Positions 35,016 to 45,933 of a stretch of 64,000 nt of DNA are shown one piece after another. Both the position numbers and the translations under genes were made by a program. The stretch covers positions 124,001 to 188,000 of the forward strand of contig NZ_JBDXXH010000008.1 in NCBI RefSeq assembly GCF_040373385.1, written 5' to 3'. This stretch comes from Nitratidesulfovibrio sp. (lineage in GTDB: Bacteria; Desulfobacterota; Desulfovibrionia; Desulfovibrionales; Desulfovibrionaceae). The number at the start of each line of letters is the position of its first letter. Position 1 is the first letter of the stretch. The notes under the pieces are model-generated. The model was not told where the DNA came from. It saw nothing but the letters and a program-made list of their open reading frames with translations, and made no database searches.

Positions 35016-36158
35016 CTAGCCGCCGAACATCTTGATGTTGAAGAAGCCGCGCAGCACGTAGTCGATGCCGACGTACAGGGCCAGCACGATGAAGATGCGC
35101 TTCAGCAGGGTGTCGGAGAAGTACTTGGAGGTGCGGGGGCCGATGACCGAGCCGATGAAGATGCCCACCAGTTCGGTGCCGATCATGGTCCAGTCGAGCG
35201 GGGTGCCCTTGCTGACCAGGGTGGCGATGGAGGTGACCATGGAGATGAGCACGGCCAGGGCCGAGGTGCCGGCGGCCAGGTACATGGGCAGCTGCGAGAT
35301 GCTGGTCAGGAACGGCACCAGCAGGAAGCCGCCGCCAACGCCGAGGAACGCGGCGATGGCGGAGATGACGATGCCGCCCACCACGGGCAGGATGGGGTTG
35401 AACTGGAACTCAACGCCCGAGAAGGTGAACACGCACTTGGTCAGGCTGGTGGAGAGGACGTGCACGCCGATGGCCTTTTCATCGACCTGTTCGCCGCTCT
35501 TGATCTTCTTCACCGTTTCTTCAAAGGCCTTGGCCGCTTCCTTGGCCTTCTTCTTGGAAGCCTGGCCAGCGGGAGAGGTTTCCCAGAACAGGTACAGGCC
35601 CAGCACCAGCACGAACAGGCCGAAGTAGCCCTGGTACTGCGAGAAGGACACCTTGCCCGCGAAGAAGTATGCCGAACCCCAGGCACCGGCCAGCGAACCC
35701 GCGCCAAGGGCCAGGGCCAGCGGCAGCACCAGGCGGCCCATCTTGTAGTAGTTGAACGAGGAGATAAGGGCCGAGAAGCCCACCAGCCACTGGTTCGACG
35801 CCTTGATGGAGTCGGTGGCCACCTTGTTCAGGGGCAGGTCCTTGCCCAGCGATTTTGCGTAGTTGCCAAGGCCGAACACCGACATGTGGCCGACACCGGC
35901 CATGACGCCGCCGAACGCGCCCACGGTGGAGAAGATCCAGCCTACCCACACCGCCCAGGCAAAGGACAGGATGGGGCTGACGTGGGGGGCGCCGGGAATG
36001 CCGAGGAAGCCGGCGGGGTCATCGGCCTTGACCTTGCCGGCCTGCACGGCGCCGTCAATGGCGTCGGACAGCTTGTCGGCCCAGGCGGGCTCGAACCACA
36101 GAAGGCTTACGGCAACGACGGCCGCGAGCAGCAGCAGGTGTTTGGTGTGCTTGGACAC
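35016..36158 (-). CDS. TauE/SafE-family sulfite/anion exporter
   Basis: The 380-residue product is a TauE/SafE permease. An N-terminal hydrophobic segment (HLLLLAAVVAVSLLWF) precedes two four-helix repeats; GGVMAGVGHMSVFGLGNYAK and AIAAFLGVGGGFLLVPFL are the repeat signatures. A charged loop of about 45 residues (KKKAKEAAKAFEETVKKIK) joins the halves. Family members export sulfite or organosulfur anions, fitting a sulfate reducer; the substrate is not proven. The start is GTG at 36158 preceded by AAGGAG. It lies downstream of the DUF169 gene with a hairpin between. Confidence 0.92.
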   Translation of the reverse strand: MSKHTKHLLLLAAVVAVSLLWFEPAWADKLSDAIDGAVQAGKVKADDPAGFLGIPGAPHVSPILSFAWAVWVGWIFSTVGAFGGVMAGVGHMSVFGLGNYAKSLGKDLPLNKVATDSIKASNQWLVGFSALISSFNYYKMGRLVLPLALALGAGSLAGAWGSAYFFAGKVSFSQYQGYFGLFVLVLGLYLFWETSPAGQASKKKAKEAAKAFEETVKKIKSGEQVDEKAIGVHVLSTSLTKCVFTFSGVEFQFNPILPVVGGIVISAIAAFLGVGGGFLLVPFLTSISQLPMYLAAGTSALAVLISMVTSIATLVSKGTPLDWTMIGTELVGIFIGSVIGPRTSKYFSDTLLKRIFIVLALYVGIDYVLRGFFNIKMFGG

Positions 36159-36204
36159 GGTCTCTCTCCTTGGGATGGTGTTTCGGTGCGCTTCCGAAAT
36201 GGGA

Positions 36205-36249
36205 ACGGGGGCCGCCGCCCACGGGGGGCGACATGGCGGCGGCCCCCGT
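36205..36249 (-). terminator. Terminator or attenuator between DUF169 and TauE-type genes
   Basis: A 15-bp stem ACGGGGGCCGCCGCC and its complement enclose a 15-base loop, just after the DUF169 stop codon. The downstream T tract is weak, so partial read-through into the TauE-type gene is possible. Confidence 0.65.
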
Positions 36250-36254
36250 CGTGC

Positions 36255-37031
36255 CTACTTTTCTTTCTTGAAGATGATCAGCGGACAGTTCTTGCAGATG
36301 TCCGCACCGGGGAAGTTGTCGCCGGGGCGGGTGATGGCGCCGCTGCCCAGGTTGCGCTTGCGTTCCAGCAGGCGCTCCACGGTAAGGCCCATGTGTTCGC
36401 CGGGGATCACGAAGTTGATTTCGCCGCGTTCGGTCTTGCCCGCGTTGTAGCTGCCGGAGCAGGCGGGCAGCATGTTGGCGGTCTTTTCCTGGTACGAGTA
36501 CACGGTGCCGCCGCAGGCGGAGGAATTCATGGTCACGTTGGTCTTCAGCGGGTGCTGGTCGGTGGCGGCCATGTAGTCCACGGCCAGGTGGTAGGCCTGC
36601 ATGTTGTCACAGTAGAAGTGAACAACGGAAGGATCGACCACGGCGTCGCCCAGCGGGCCCACGGCGATGGCCTTCAGCCCTTCGGGCAGGCGCGGCTTGG
36701 ACCGCACGAACCGCTCGGCCTGGGCAAGGTCGCGCACGTACTTGGCGTGGCTCTTGATTTCGTTGTCGTCGATTTCCTTCCAGCCGAAGGAGACCAGGGC
36801 GTTGGAGCAGCCCAGGCCCTCGGGGCCGGACAGCACGGTCTGGCCCTTCATGCGCGCGGCGATTTCCCACTGGCAGAAGGTCATGGGCTTCACGGGCAGG
36901 TAGAACTCGGCCTTGTCCTTGAAGGTTTCCAGTTCCGCCTCGTCGAAGAAGAACTTGACGGCAATGGGGTAGTGGTACAGGCGCAGTTCGTCCATCAGGA
37001 CCTGCTGCATTTCCTTGTAACTCAGCGACAT
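36255..37031 (-). CDS. DUF169 family protein
   Basis: The 258-residue protein matches DUF169: VKFFFDEAELETFKD, MTFCQWEIAARMKGQ, LPEGLKAIAVGPL and PACSGSYNAGKTERGEINF. Several cysteines are conserved within the family (FCQW, GCSN, SACGG, ACSGS), and the C-terminus carries ADICKNCPLIIF. DUF169 proteins are common in anaerobes and their function is unknown. GAGGAG precedes the ATG at 37031. The pairing with a TauE-type exporter suggests a role in handling a sulfur or C1 compound, which is inference only. Confidence 0.9.
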   Translation of the reverse strand: MSLSYKEMQQVLMDELRLYHYPIAVKFFFDEAELETFKDKAEFYLPVKPMTFCQWEIAARMKGQTVLSGPEGLGCSNALVSFGWKEIDDNEIKSHAKYVRDLAQAERFVRSKPRLPEGLKAIAVGPLGDAVVDPSVVHFYCDNMQAYHLAVDYMAATDQHPLKTNVTMNSSACGGTVYSYQEKTANMLPACSGSYNAGKTERGEINFVIPGEHMGLTVERLLERKRNLGSGAITRPGDNFPGADICKNCPLIIFKKEK

Positions 37032-37854
37032 GAGAGATCTCCTCGGGCGCGTGGCCCGTGTTGCGTGTAGTGCCTGCCTGGGCGCGGCGTGGCCGCGCGG
37101 CCTGTGGCGGGTACCGCCGCTCTTCAGGCTTCCCGGTCGCCTCCCCCGCATGTCCGCACGTGTGTGCGGGAGGGGGACGGCTTCAGGGGCTGGTGCCGAC
37201 GAAGGCGGGTGCGTGCCTTTGCCGGGTGCCCGGTGTGGCGCATCCGGTCGTTCTGCCTGGGCCTGCCAGCCGGGGCAGCCGGATGCGCGATGGCGGCGTG
37301 TCGGTAGGCCGCCCCTACCAGCGGTAAAAAAACCGGGCAACGGAAAACGGGAATGCGAAAAAATGTACTTTTCGCACAAGCTAAGCATGGTTGTGGTGTG
37401 TATTCTTGAGAGGTTTATGTGAAATAAATAATGATGAATAATTCTAAAAAATTAAATTCATGCGAGGTGGGTTCAAAAGGCGACTAAGGAGAAGGAACGG
37501 GGCATTTGCCCGTCTGCATACCATATCCTGCCTGGAATGGACATGCGAATGTGACGCAAATCCGATGCGGTGATGGCGTGCGTCACACCGGGCGCAAGCG
37601 GTCGGTCAGGGGGGGGCATCAAGGGCGCGGAGCGCACGGTGCAACCCGGTTGCATTCGTGTCCGCTGCGGGGTATGCGGGCGTGGCGGTGCGCAGGTCAT
37701 CGGCCCTGTCCCGGCCAGATGCGACGACCCGGCCCGGTGCGCCCGGATGCAGCCATTCCGGTCATTTTTCCGCCGTCTTTTCCCGCCCATCGTCCACAGT
37801 ATCCATACCGGCACACCACTCCATACCAGCCTGCCATACCAGCCATACCATTCC
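37032..37854. other. Long divergent intergenic region with AT-rich promoter core
   Basis: These 823 bases separate DUF169 from the UPF0718 permease. An AT-rich block (37325-37480) holds a palindrome at 37354-37376. CCATACC repeats lie just before the permease. No ORF with a ribosome binding site was found. Confidence 0.5.
37354..37376. promoter_or_regulatory. Perfect 8-7-8 palindrome, probable operator
   Basis: TGCGAAAA and TTTTCGCA flank a seven-base centre AATGTAC. It lies in the only AT-rich block of the gap, about 325 bases before the DUF169 start and 480 before the permease start. Confidence 0.6.
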
Positions 37855-37858
37855 ATGG
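37799..37858 (+). repeat. CCATACC direct repeats before the permease gene
   Basis: CCATACC occurs four times (with a fifth partial CCAT at the start codon) at irregular 9-20 base spacing in the 60 bases before and over the start at 37855. They could be operator half-sites or a slippage product. Confidence 0.6.
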
Positions 37859-38949
37859 ACGCACGCCTCATCCATCTCGCCCAGACAGCCCTTGCCGTGT
37901 TTCTCGAAGCCCTGCCCTTTTTGGTGCTGGGTTCGCTGGTGTCCGCCTGCATGGAGGTGTTCGTGCCGCGTGCGTGGGTGGAACGCCGGGTGCCCAAATC
38001 CCTGCCGGGGGCGCTGGCCTTTGGCGTGGCGCTGGGCACGGTGCTGCCCACCTGCGAATGCGGGGTGGTGCCCGTGGTGCGGCGCATGATGGGCAAGGGG
38101 GTGCCGGTGCCTGCGGCCATTGCCTACATGCTGGCCGCGCCGGTGGTGAACCCGGTGGTCATGGTCTCCACCTGGGTGGCCTTTCGCGGCGACGTGCTGA
38201 TGACCGGCCTGCGCGCGGCGGTGGTGGCCGCCACGGCGGTGGCGGTGGGTATTTCGGTGCGCCGCATGGTCGTGGGTGACGCAATGCGTCCCAATGCGAC
38301 CGGTGCCCGGGAAACCTGCGGTTGCGGCTGCGGGCATGACCATGACGAGTGCGGACATGACCATGTCCATGCCGGATTCGTTGTCGGTCAGGTAACCGGG
38401 CCTCACAACGGGCGACCGACGCTGCTGCCGCAGTTCGGCGAGGTGCAGGGGGCAATGGCGGCGGTGCCTGCCATGGCCGCTGCGGCGGGAGGTGCGGCGC
38501 CCCCCGCGTTCGTCCCGCCTGCCGCAGCCGTATCCCGCGCGGCACAACTGCACGGGGTGGCCCGGCACATGACCGCCGACCTGCTGGACGCCTGCGCCTG
38601 GTTGCTGCCCGGCGCGCTGGCCGCCGCCGCGTTCCGCACCTTTACCCCGCCCGAGGCGCTGTTTCTGTTCATGGATACCCCGGCTCTGGCCATTCCCGCC
38701 CTGATGGGGCTGGCCGTGCTGCTCAGCGTGTGTTCCGAGGCCGACGCCTTCGTGGCCGCCTCGTTCGTGGGCTTTCCCGCCTCGGCCCGGCTGGCCTTCG
38801 TGGCGCTGGGGCCCATGCTGGACCTGAAGCTGATGGCCATGTACGGCGCGGCCTTTCGTCGCGGGCTGGTGCTGCGGCTGGTGGTGCTGCCCACCGTCTG
38901 CGTGTGGGCGGCGTGCATGCTGCTGGCCGGGCTGGGGGTGCTGGAATGA
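37855..38949 (+). CDS. UPF0718/DUF318-family permease (YcgR-like) with His-rich loop
   Basis: The 364-residue product is a two-half membrane permease. Each half carries a family signature: VLPTCECGVVPVVRRMM with AYMLAAPVVNPVVM in the first, SVCSEADAFVAASFVG with LGPMLDLKLMAMY in the second. Between them is a cytoplasmic loop with the metal-ligand cluster CGCGCGHDHDECGHDHVHA. Family knowledge is limited; homologues form a pair with TIGR03943 proteins, as here. The ATG at 37855 lacks a good ribosome binding site. The stop overlaps the next start (ATGA). A role in metal or small-molecule efflux is inferred from the loop. Confidence 0.85.
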   Translation: MDARLIHLAQTALAVFLEALPFLVLGSLVSACMEVFVPRAWVERRVPKSLPGALAFGVALGTVLPTCECGVVPVVRRMMGKGVPVPAAIAYMLAAPVVNPVVMVSTWVAFRGDVLMTGLRAAVVAATAVAVGISVRRMVVGDAMRPNATGARETCGCGCGHDHDECGHDHVHAGFVVGQVTGPHNGRPTLLPQFGEVQGAMAAVPAMAAAAGGAAPPAFVPPAAAVSRAAQLHGVARHMTADLLDACAWLLPGALAAAAFRTFTPPEALFLFMDTPALAIPALMGLAVLLSVCSEADAFVAASFVGFPASARLAFVALGPMLDLKLMAMYGAAFRRGLVLRLVVLPTVCVWAACMLLAGLGVLE

Positions 38950-40181
38950 GTGCCGCCTTGCCCATTCGGCCCATCCGCTTCGCGCTTCGCCTGCCGTCCG
39001 CTGCCGTGCTTGCCGACGTTGCCCTGCTGTGGGGCATGACGCTGGTCATTGCCTGGCTGGGGTGGTCGGGCACGTATTCCATGTTTCTGAACCCGCGTTT
39101 CCTGTGGCTGACCCTGCTGACCGGCGCGGCGCTGGCCGTGCTGGGTGCGGCGGTGCTGCTGCGCGGCATGGCGGGCGCGGCAACGACTCCGGGAGCAGGA
39201 GCCGTAGCGCGTCCCGTGCCGTTGCGCCGGGCGGTGCTGCTGGGTCTGTTGCTGGGGGTGAGCCTGACCGCCACGGTGGACTGGTGGGGTGTGGGGGCGG
39301 CCCTGTCTGGCGTCACGACGGCTTCGTCTGGCGTGACGACGGCTCCTTCTGGCGTGATGACGGCTCCGCCTGGCGCGGTGACGGGCAAGATTGGCGGGGG
39401 GACGGCAGATTCGCCGGTATCCGCCAGCCCGGCTGGCCCGGCCCGATCCCTGCCCCTTGGAACCGCCGTGGGTCCGGACATGCATTCCGGCGCCCGTTAT
39501 GACGACCCGGACGCCTTTGCCGGGCCGTCCGATGGCTGGGAGGCTCCCGGCAAGTCTGACTCACGCCCCGGTCCGTTCGACGACGCGCCGGTTGAAGACG
39601 AGCTGGGGCCCCGCGCCATGTACGCGGACAAGGACTACGTGCGCATCAACCTGGCGGAGCTGTTCCTGCTGGAGCGGCGCAACAGGCCGGAGGAACTGGC
39701 CGGGCGCTATGTGTTTCGCGGCGCGGTGACCCGTCACCCCACGCTGGATGCCCAGGGCGCGGTGGCCGTGTTCCGGGTGAGCCTGTTCTGCTGCCTGGCC
39801 GATGCCACGGCGGGCGGCTTTGCGGTGCGGCCCGACGTGCAGGAAGATGACCGCCCGACCAGCGGCAAGACGCCTCGCGCGGCCTCGTCTACCCCGGCTC
39901 CCGTCACCTCGCCGCCTGCGCCTGGCGCGGCCTCCACGCTGCCGGTGCCTGCATCGCGCGGCGTGCTGGCTGGGCTGCGCGACGGCCAGTGGGTGGAGGT
40001 GTACGGTCGCCTGACCCGTGAAAAACTGCCCGTCAAGCTGGCCCGCCTTGCCCCGCGCGACGTGTTTGCGGGGTCGTTGAACCCCGACTGGGTGTTCACG
40101 GCGGACGCGGTCCGGCTCATCCCGCCGCCGAGCGATCCGTTCATCTTCCAGTGGCGCGAGACCGAACCCTATTTGTGGTAG
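38946..40181 (+). CDS. TIGR03943 family membrane protein (YcgQ-like)
   Basis: The 411-residue product is the usual partner of UPF0718 permeases. It has two or three N-terminal membrane segments (VALLWGMTLVIAWLGW, LWLTLLTGAALAVLGAAVLL, AVLLGLLLGVSLTATV), a low-complexity linker, and a C-terminal soluble domain with RYVFRGAVTRHP, FRVSLFCCLADA and DGQWVEVYGRL, the DUF1980-like part. The linker includes an 18-bp tandem repeat coding SGVTTA-like hexapeptides (about residues 119-137). Two Pro/Ala-rich insertions lengthen the protein. It is translationally coupled to the permease and ended by a terminator. Confidence 0.85.
   Translation: MSAALPIRPIRFALRLPSAAVLADVALLWGMTLVIAWLGWSGTYSMFLNPRFLWLTLLTGAALAVLGAAVLLRGMAGAATTPGAGAVARPVPLRRAVLLGLLLGVSLTATVDWWGVGAALSGVTTASSGVTTAPSGVMTAPPGAVTGKIGGGTADSPVSASPAGPARSLPLGTAVGPDMHSGARYDDPDAFAGPSDGWEAPGKSDSRPGPFDDAPVEDELGPRAMYADKDYVRINLAELFLLERRNRPEELAGRYVFRGAVTRHPTLDAQGAVAVFRVSLFCCLADATAGGFAVRPDVQEDDRPTSGKTPRAASSTPAPVTSPPAPGAASTLPVPASRGVLAGLRDGQWVEVYGRLTREKLPVKLARLAPRDVFAGSLNPDWVFTADAVRLIPPPSDPFIFQWRETEPYLW
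39306..39367 (+). repeat. 18-bp coding tandem repeat (SGVTTA type)
   Basis: Three copies of an 18-bp unit encode SGVTTA, SGVTTA and SGVMTA, followed by a decayed fourth. It lies in the flexible linker of the TIGR03943 protein and should tolerate length change. Confidence 0.75.
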
Positions 40182-40251
40182 GGGCACGCCGCTGGCGTAT
40201 CCCCATCCTGCCTCATCCACATTCCTTTCTTTGCCGACGCGCACATGACAA

Positions 40252-40290
40252 GACCGGGAGCGGCCCTGCGGCCACTCCCGGTCGTTTTGT
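40252..40290 (+). terminator. Terminator of the UPF0718-TIGR03943 operon
   Basis: GACCGGGAGCGGCC pairs with GGCCACTCCCGGTC (one mismatch) around CTGC and is followed by GTTTTGTT. Confidence 0.88.
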
Positions 40291-40310
40291 TCATGTGTCG
40301 GCGGGTGCGA

Positions 40311-40365
40311 TATTGTCCTTTCCGGTCAGGCGGACGCCAACGGGCGAAAAGACAATTTGGAGCCC

Positions 40366-40367
<2 letters not shown>
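40311..40367. mobile_element. Decayed relative of the MITE-like element
   Basis: Read on the minus strand, TAAGGGCT, CCAAATTGTC and CGCCCGTTGG follow each other as in the terminal arm of the element at 10475-10624. A second, weaker inverted arm (TATTGTCCTTTCCGG) makes a hairpin of about 57 bases. Its TA end supplies the stop codon of the dehydrogenase gene. Confidence 0.55.
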
Positions 40368-43194
<2,827 letters not shown>

Positions 43195-43588
43195 GCATGC
43201 CTCCTGTTGGGCGGTTGGCGGGCAGCCTTTGGGGCGGGAGTGTGCCTGCGGTCGTGGGTGCGGCCATGTCCGATGGCGCGCCACGCGGCCGTCATGCCGC
43301 GCGCCCGATGCGGGTGGGCGCGGCGCGGGCCGGTACGGGCCGTGCGTATGTCATGGGGCATCGGGGACATGGCGGACAAGTATAACGTTCCGCCATGCCC
43401 GGCGCTTGCCGGTGCACGGGACTCCGGGAATTTCCACCCTAGCACGGGGGCGCGGGCGTGGGAAGGGGTAGGGTGCGAAAGGGGTGGGCGCTCACGCGGC
43501 GGGGGGCGGGGCGTGTTAGCGGCCATGCGGCGCGGCACTGACAGCTATCCGTGAAACTGGTATATTGCGGCAGCCATAGGAGCCTGCC
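43195..43588. other. Divergent promoter region
   Basis: These 394 bases lie between the dehydrogenase and the AbiEii-type gene. The rightward promoter is annotated separately. On the other strand TATACT near 43380 is a possible -10 for the dehydrogenase, without a clear -35. Confidence 0.5.
43538..43566 (+). promoter_or_regulatory. Sigma-70 promoter of the AbiEii-type operon
   Basis: CTGACA (43538-43543) and TATATT (43561-43566) are separated by 17 bases, each matching the consensus at five of six positions. The leader would be about 15 bases. Confidence 0.75.
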
Positions 43589-44260
43589 ATGCCGGAACGT
43601 TTCACCCCGAATCTCGACATTCTGCCCGAAAGCCAGAAAGCCCTGTGGGCCGAACTGGACGCCACGCCGCGCGATTTCGTGCTGTACGGTGGCACGGCGC
43701 TGGCCCTGCGGCTGGGGCACCGAACCTCGGTGGATTTCGATTTTTTTTCCAACCAACCGTTCGACCCGGAGGCGCTGTATGCGGCGGTTCCGTACTTGCG
43801 CGATGCCGCAGTGCAGCAGATGGCACCCAATACGCTGACGTGCGGCGTGGACAGGGGTGGGCCGGTGCAGGTGTCGTTTTTCGGTGGGCTTGCCCTGAAC
43901 CGGGTGGCCGACCCCGACGAAGCCGAAGGCGCGGGCATTGCCGTGGCCTCGCTGCTGGATGTGGGCGCGGCCAAGGCCAAGGTGGTTGTGGCGCGCCCGT
44001 CATGGAAGGACTACGTGGACATGGACGCCATCCTGCGGGCGGGCGAGCCGCTGGCGCGGGTGCTGTGCGCGGCCGTGGCCCTGTACGGTCCGCCTTACAG
44101 TCCGTTGCTGACGTTGAAGGCGCTGACGTTCTTTGACGATTTGGGCGACGAGGTTCGCGGGGATGTCCGCGCGCGGCTGCGCACTGCCGTTGCGGGCGTG
44201 CGGCCTGAAGATCTCGGCCCGCTGCCCGTGTCCGTCGGCGTGAAGGAGGCCACCGCATGA
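43589..44260 (+). CDS. AbiEii/AbiGii-type nucleotidyltransferase
   Basis: The 223-residue product carries the DUF1814/AbiEii nucleotidyltransferase signature: YGGTALALRLGHRTSVDFDF near residues 32-51, with the GG and the DFDFF acidic pair, and the later Lys/Asp region (KAKVVVARPSWKDYVDMDA). AbiEii toxins transfer nucleotides, probably to tRNA, as part of type IV toxin-antitoxin or abortive infection systems. AGGAG lies five bases upstream. The next gene overlaps by ATGA and is in the position of an antitoxin, but is not AbiEi-like, so this could be a divergent pair or a housekeeping relative. Confidence 0.88.
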   Translation: MPERFTPNLDILPESQKALWAELDATPRDFVLYGGTALALRLGHRTSVDFDFFSNQPFDPEALYAAVPYLRDAAVQQMAPNTLTCGVDRGGPVQVSFFGGLALNRVADPDEAEGAGIAVASLLDVGAAKAKVVVARPSWKDYVDMDAILRAGEPLARVLCAAVALYGPPYSPLLTLKALTFFDDLGDEVRGDVRARLRTAVAGVRPEDLGPLPVSVGVKEATA

Positions 44261-44565
44261 GCCGACCACAGGATTCGGGGAACGCCGACGAGCGCGCAAC
44301 GTTGCTGGGCGTGGCCGCGCGGGTGGTGTGGTTTCAGCCGCCGGAAGCAACCCTGGCCGACCCCGTGCTGTTCCTGTGCCACGTCATGACCTATGGCACG
44401 CTGGAAGACGTGGTGGCGGTGCGCCGCAGCTTCGACGAGGCGGCCTTTCGCCATGCCCTGAAGCGCGCACCCGCAGGCGTGTTCGACCCGCGCTCGTGGA
44501 CCTACTGGCACGTGGTATTGGGATACGCGGACATTCCGCCGCTGCCGGAGCGCTTTGCGGCGTAG
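44257..44565 (+). CDS. Small protein coupled to the AbiEii-type gene, antitoxin candidate
   Basis: The 102-residue product (MSRPQDSGNADERATL, then VVWFQPPEATLADPVLFL, HVMTYGTLEDVVAVRRSFD, WTYWHVVLGY) begins inside the stop codon of the upstream gene. It has no wing-helix or AbiEi motif I can see. Similar small proteins accompany solitary nucleotidyltransferases of this group. An antitoxin or accessory role is inferred from coupling only. Confidence 0.7.
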   Translation: MSRPQDSGNADERATLLGVAARVVWFQPPEATLADPVLFLCHVMTYGTLEDVVAVRRSFDEAAFRHALKRAPAGVFDPRSWTYWHVVLGYADIPPLPERFAA

Positions 44566-44659
44566 GGGGGCGTTGAGGCGGCGAGCCGTCCCCACCCGCG
44601 TGCAGCCATCAACGGCAAAGGGGCGGGTCTGATGCGGCCCGGCCTTCGCGCGCCGCCGC

Positions 44660-44953
44660 CTAATATCCTGCCTCGCGCTGGTGTTTCAGCGCCAGAATAT
44701 GCACGTCGTTGCCGATCACCGCGTACACGAAAACGTACCCCGCCCCTCCGAAGGGAATCAGCAGTTCCCGATATTCCGGGTCGAAGTCGTCCGCAGGGCG
44801 GCCCGCATCGGGGAACTGCTCCAGCAGCAGCGCCTTTTCCCGGATGGCCTTGATGGCGGCCACGGCGGCGTCTTCGCTGTGCCCGGAGAGAAAGCGGTAC
44901 GCGCGCTCAAGGTCCGCCAGGGCGTTGGCCGTCCAGCGTACTAGATATGGCAT
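44660..44953 (-). CDS. ParE/RelE-family toxin
   Basis: The 97-residue product matches ParE/RelE toxins: VRWTANALADLERAYRFL at the N-terminus, then FPDAGRPADDFDPEYRELLIP and the closing YAVIGNDVHILALKHQRE. RelE-type toxins cleave ribosome-bound mRNA, ParE-type poison gyrase; the sequence alone does not decide. The start at 44953 lies inside the antitoxin gene (13-base overlap), the usual antitoxin-first order with translational coupling. Confidence 0.9.
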   Translation of the reverse strand: MPYLVRWTANALADLERAYRFLSGHSEDAAVAAIKAIREKALLLEQFPDAGRPADDFDPEYRELLIPFGGAGYVFVYAVIGNDVHILALKHQREAGY

Positions 44954-45222
44954 TTGGGCAGGGGGGGCTTGTCGCCCTGAATGATCTTGTCCATCCATTC
45001 GACGACTTCGGCGTTGGTCAGGTGCAGACCCGTCTGCACGTAGTGCTCATGGGCAAGCCGTGCCTCCTGGCGCAGGGCCTCGCGCTTTTCCTCGCGGTCG
45101 AGGTAGCTCTCTATGGCCTGAAGCATCAGGGAATGGGGCGTGCGCCTGCGCGCCTGGGCGAGGGCTTGTATCCTGTCCCGCAAGGCCGGGGGCATCTTTA
45201 CGCTGGCATTGACCTGTTGCAT
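44941..45222 (-). CDS. Ribbon-helix-helix (CopG-type) antitoxin
   Basis: The 93-residue product opens with a ribbon-helix-helix domain: a beta strand ASVKMP, then LRDRIQALAQARRRTPHSLM and a helix to about residue 45. The rest (EALRQEARLAHEHYVQTG, NAEVVEWMDKI) is the toxin-binding tail. It should neutralise the ParE/RelE toxin and repress the operon through the palindrome at 45235-45251. The ATG at 45222 is chosen for GAGGTG upstream; the frame is open to 45273. Confidence 0.9.
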   Translation of the reverse strand: MQQVNASVKMPPALRDRIQALAQARRRTPHSLMLQAIESYLDREEKREALRQEARLAHEHYVQTGLHLTNAEVVEWMDKIIQGDKPPLPKCHI

Positions 45223-45234
45223 GGGGCACCTCTG

Positions 45235-45269
45235 GTCGTAAGTTTTACGACAATGGGCTTTTTCGTCAA
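45235..45269 (-). promoter_or_regulatory. Promoter and operator of the toxin-antitoxin operon
   Basis: A perfect palindrome GTCGTAA-AAC-TTACGAC (45235-45251) overlaps a -10 like TAAAAC (45242-45247); TTGACG at 45264-45269 is the -35, 16 bases away. Binding by the ribbon-helix-helix protein would block RNA polymerase. Confidence 0.75.
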
Positions 45270-45318
45270 CCATAGAGACATGCCCGTGCCTGGTCGTGGT
45301 GCTTGGCTACACCTCAAC

Positions 45319-45933
45319 CTACCACGCCACCGGCACCCGCACGGCCTGCCCGGCCTTGTTGGTGAACAGCAGGTAGCCCTTTTCGCGGCCATGCAGGAAC
45401 AGGGCGCGGGTGATTTCCACGTCCTTGCGGCAGTATTCGGTGATGAGGTCGAGGCGCTGTTCCTTCCACCATTGCAGGGCTTGCAGGCCGTCCGCAGATT
45501 TGGGCGTGCCGAAGGTGGCTTGGGCCAGGTTGTCCAGCGAGATGCGGTAGGACAGGCGGTCCTTTACCTTGGTCAGCATGTCCAGGGTGGGCAGGGTGTG
45601 CAGGTCGTAGGGGGCGAAGGGCGAGAGCACCGCGTAGTCGAAGCGCGAGATGTTGAAGCCCACTACCAGGTCCGCCGCGCGCAGGCGGTCGAGCATTTCG
45701 GGCACGGCGTCCTGCTCGTAGGGGGTGTAGGAATCGTCGGCGGCGTCGTACAGCACGGCCACGCTCACGCCCATGCGGTCGGCCCGGTTCCAGCCGCCCA
45801 CGTCCGCAGCCGCGCGGCGGGTTTCCACGTCCAGCACCATATAGCGGCCCACGGGGGCGATGATCCTGCCGTCCGTCTTGCCTTCCGCCGGTGACGCGAA
45901 AAGCGGCCCGGCGTCGCGGGGGGATGTGGTCAT
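45319..45933 (-). CDS. RNase H-like DEDD exonuclease domain (MrfB/YprB-like), internal start
   Basis: From an internal ATG at 45933, preceded by AAAGGAG eight bases away, a 204-residue protein is encoded in the same frame as the helicase. It has the DEDD exonuclease signature: DVET in MVLDVETRR, NISRFDY, and YCRKDVEITRALF. The closest family is RNase_H_2, as in Bacillus YprB/MrfB, which works with the helicase YprA/MrfA in repair of mitomycin damage. The internal ribosome binding site shows that it was, and may still be, made as a separate protein. Confidence 0.8.
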   Translation of the reverse strand: MTTSPRDAGPLFASPAEGKTDGRIIAPVGRYMVLDVETRRAAADVGGWNRADRMGVSVAVLYDAADDSYTPYEQDAVPEMLDRLRAADLVVGFNISRFDYAVLSPFAPYDLHTLPTLDMLTKVKDRLSYRISLDNLAQATFGTPKSADGLQALQWWKEQRLDLITEYCRKDVEITRALFLHGREKGYLLFTNKAGQAVRVPVAW

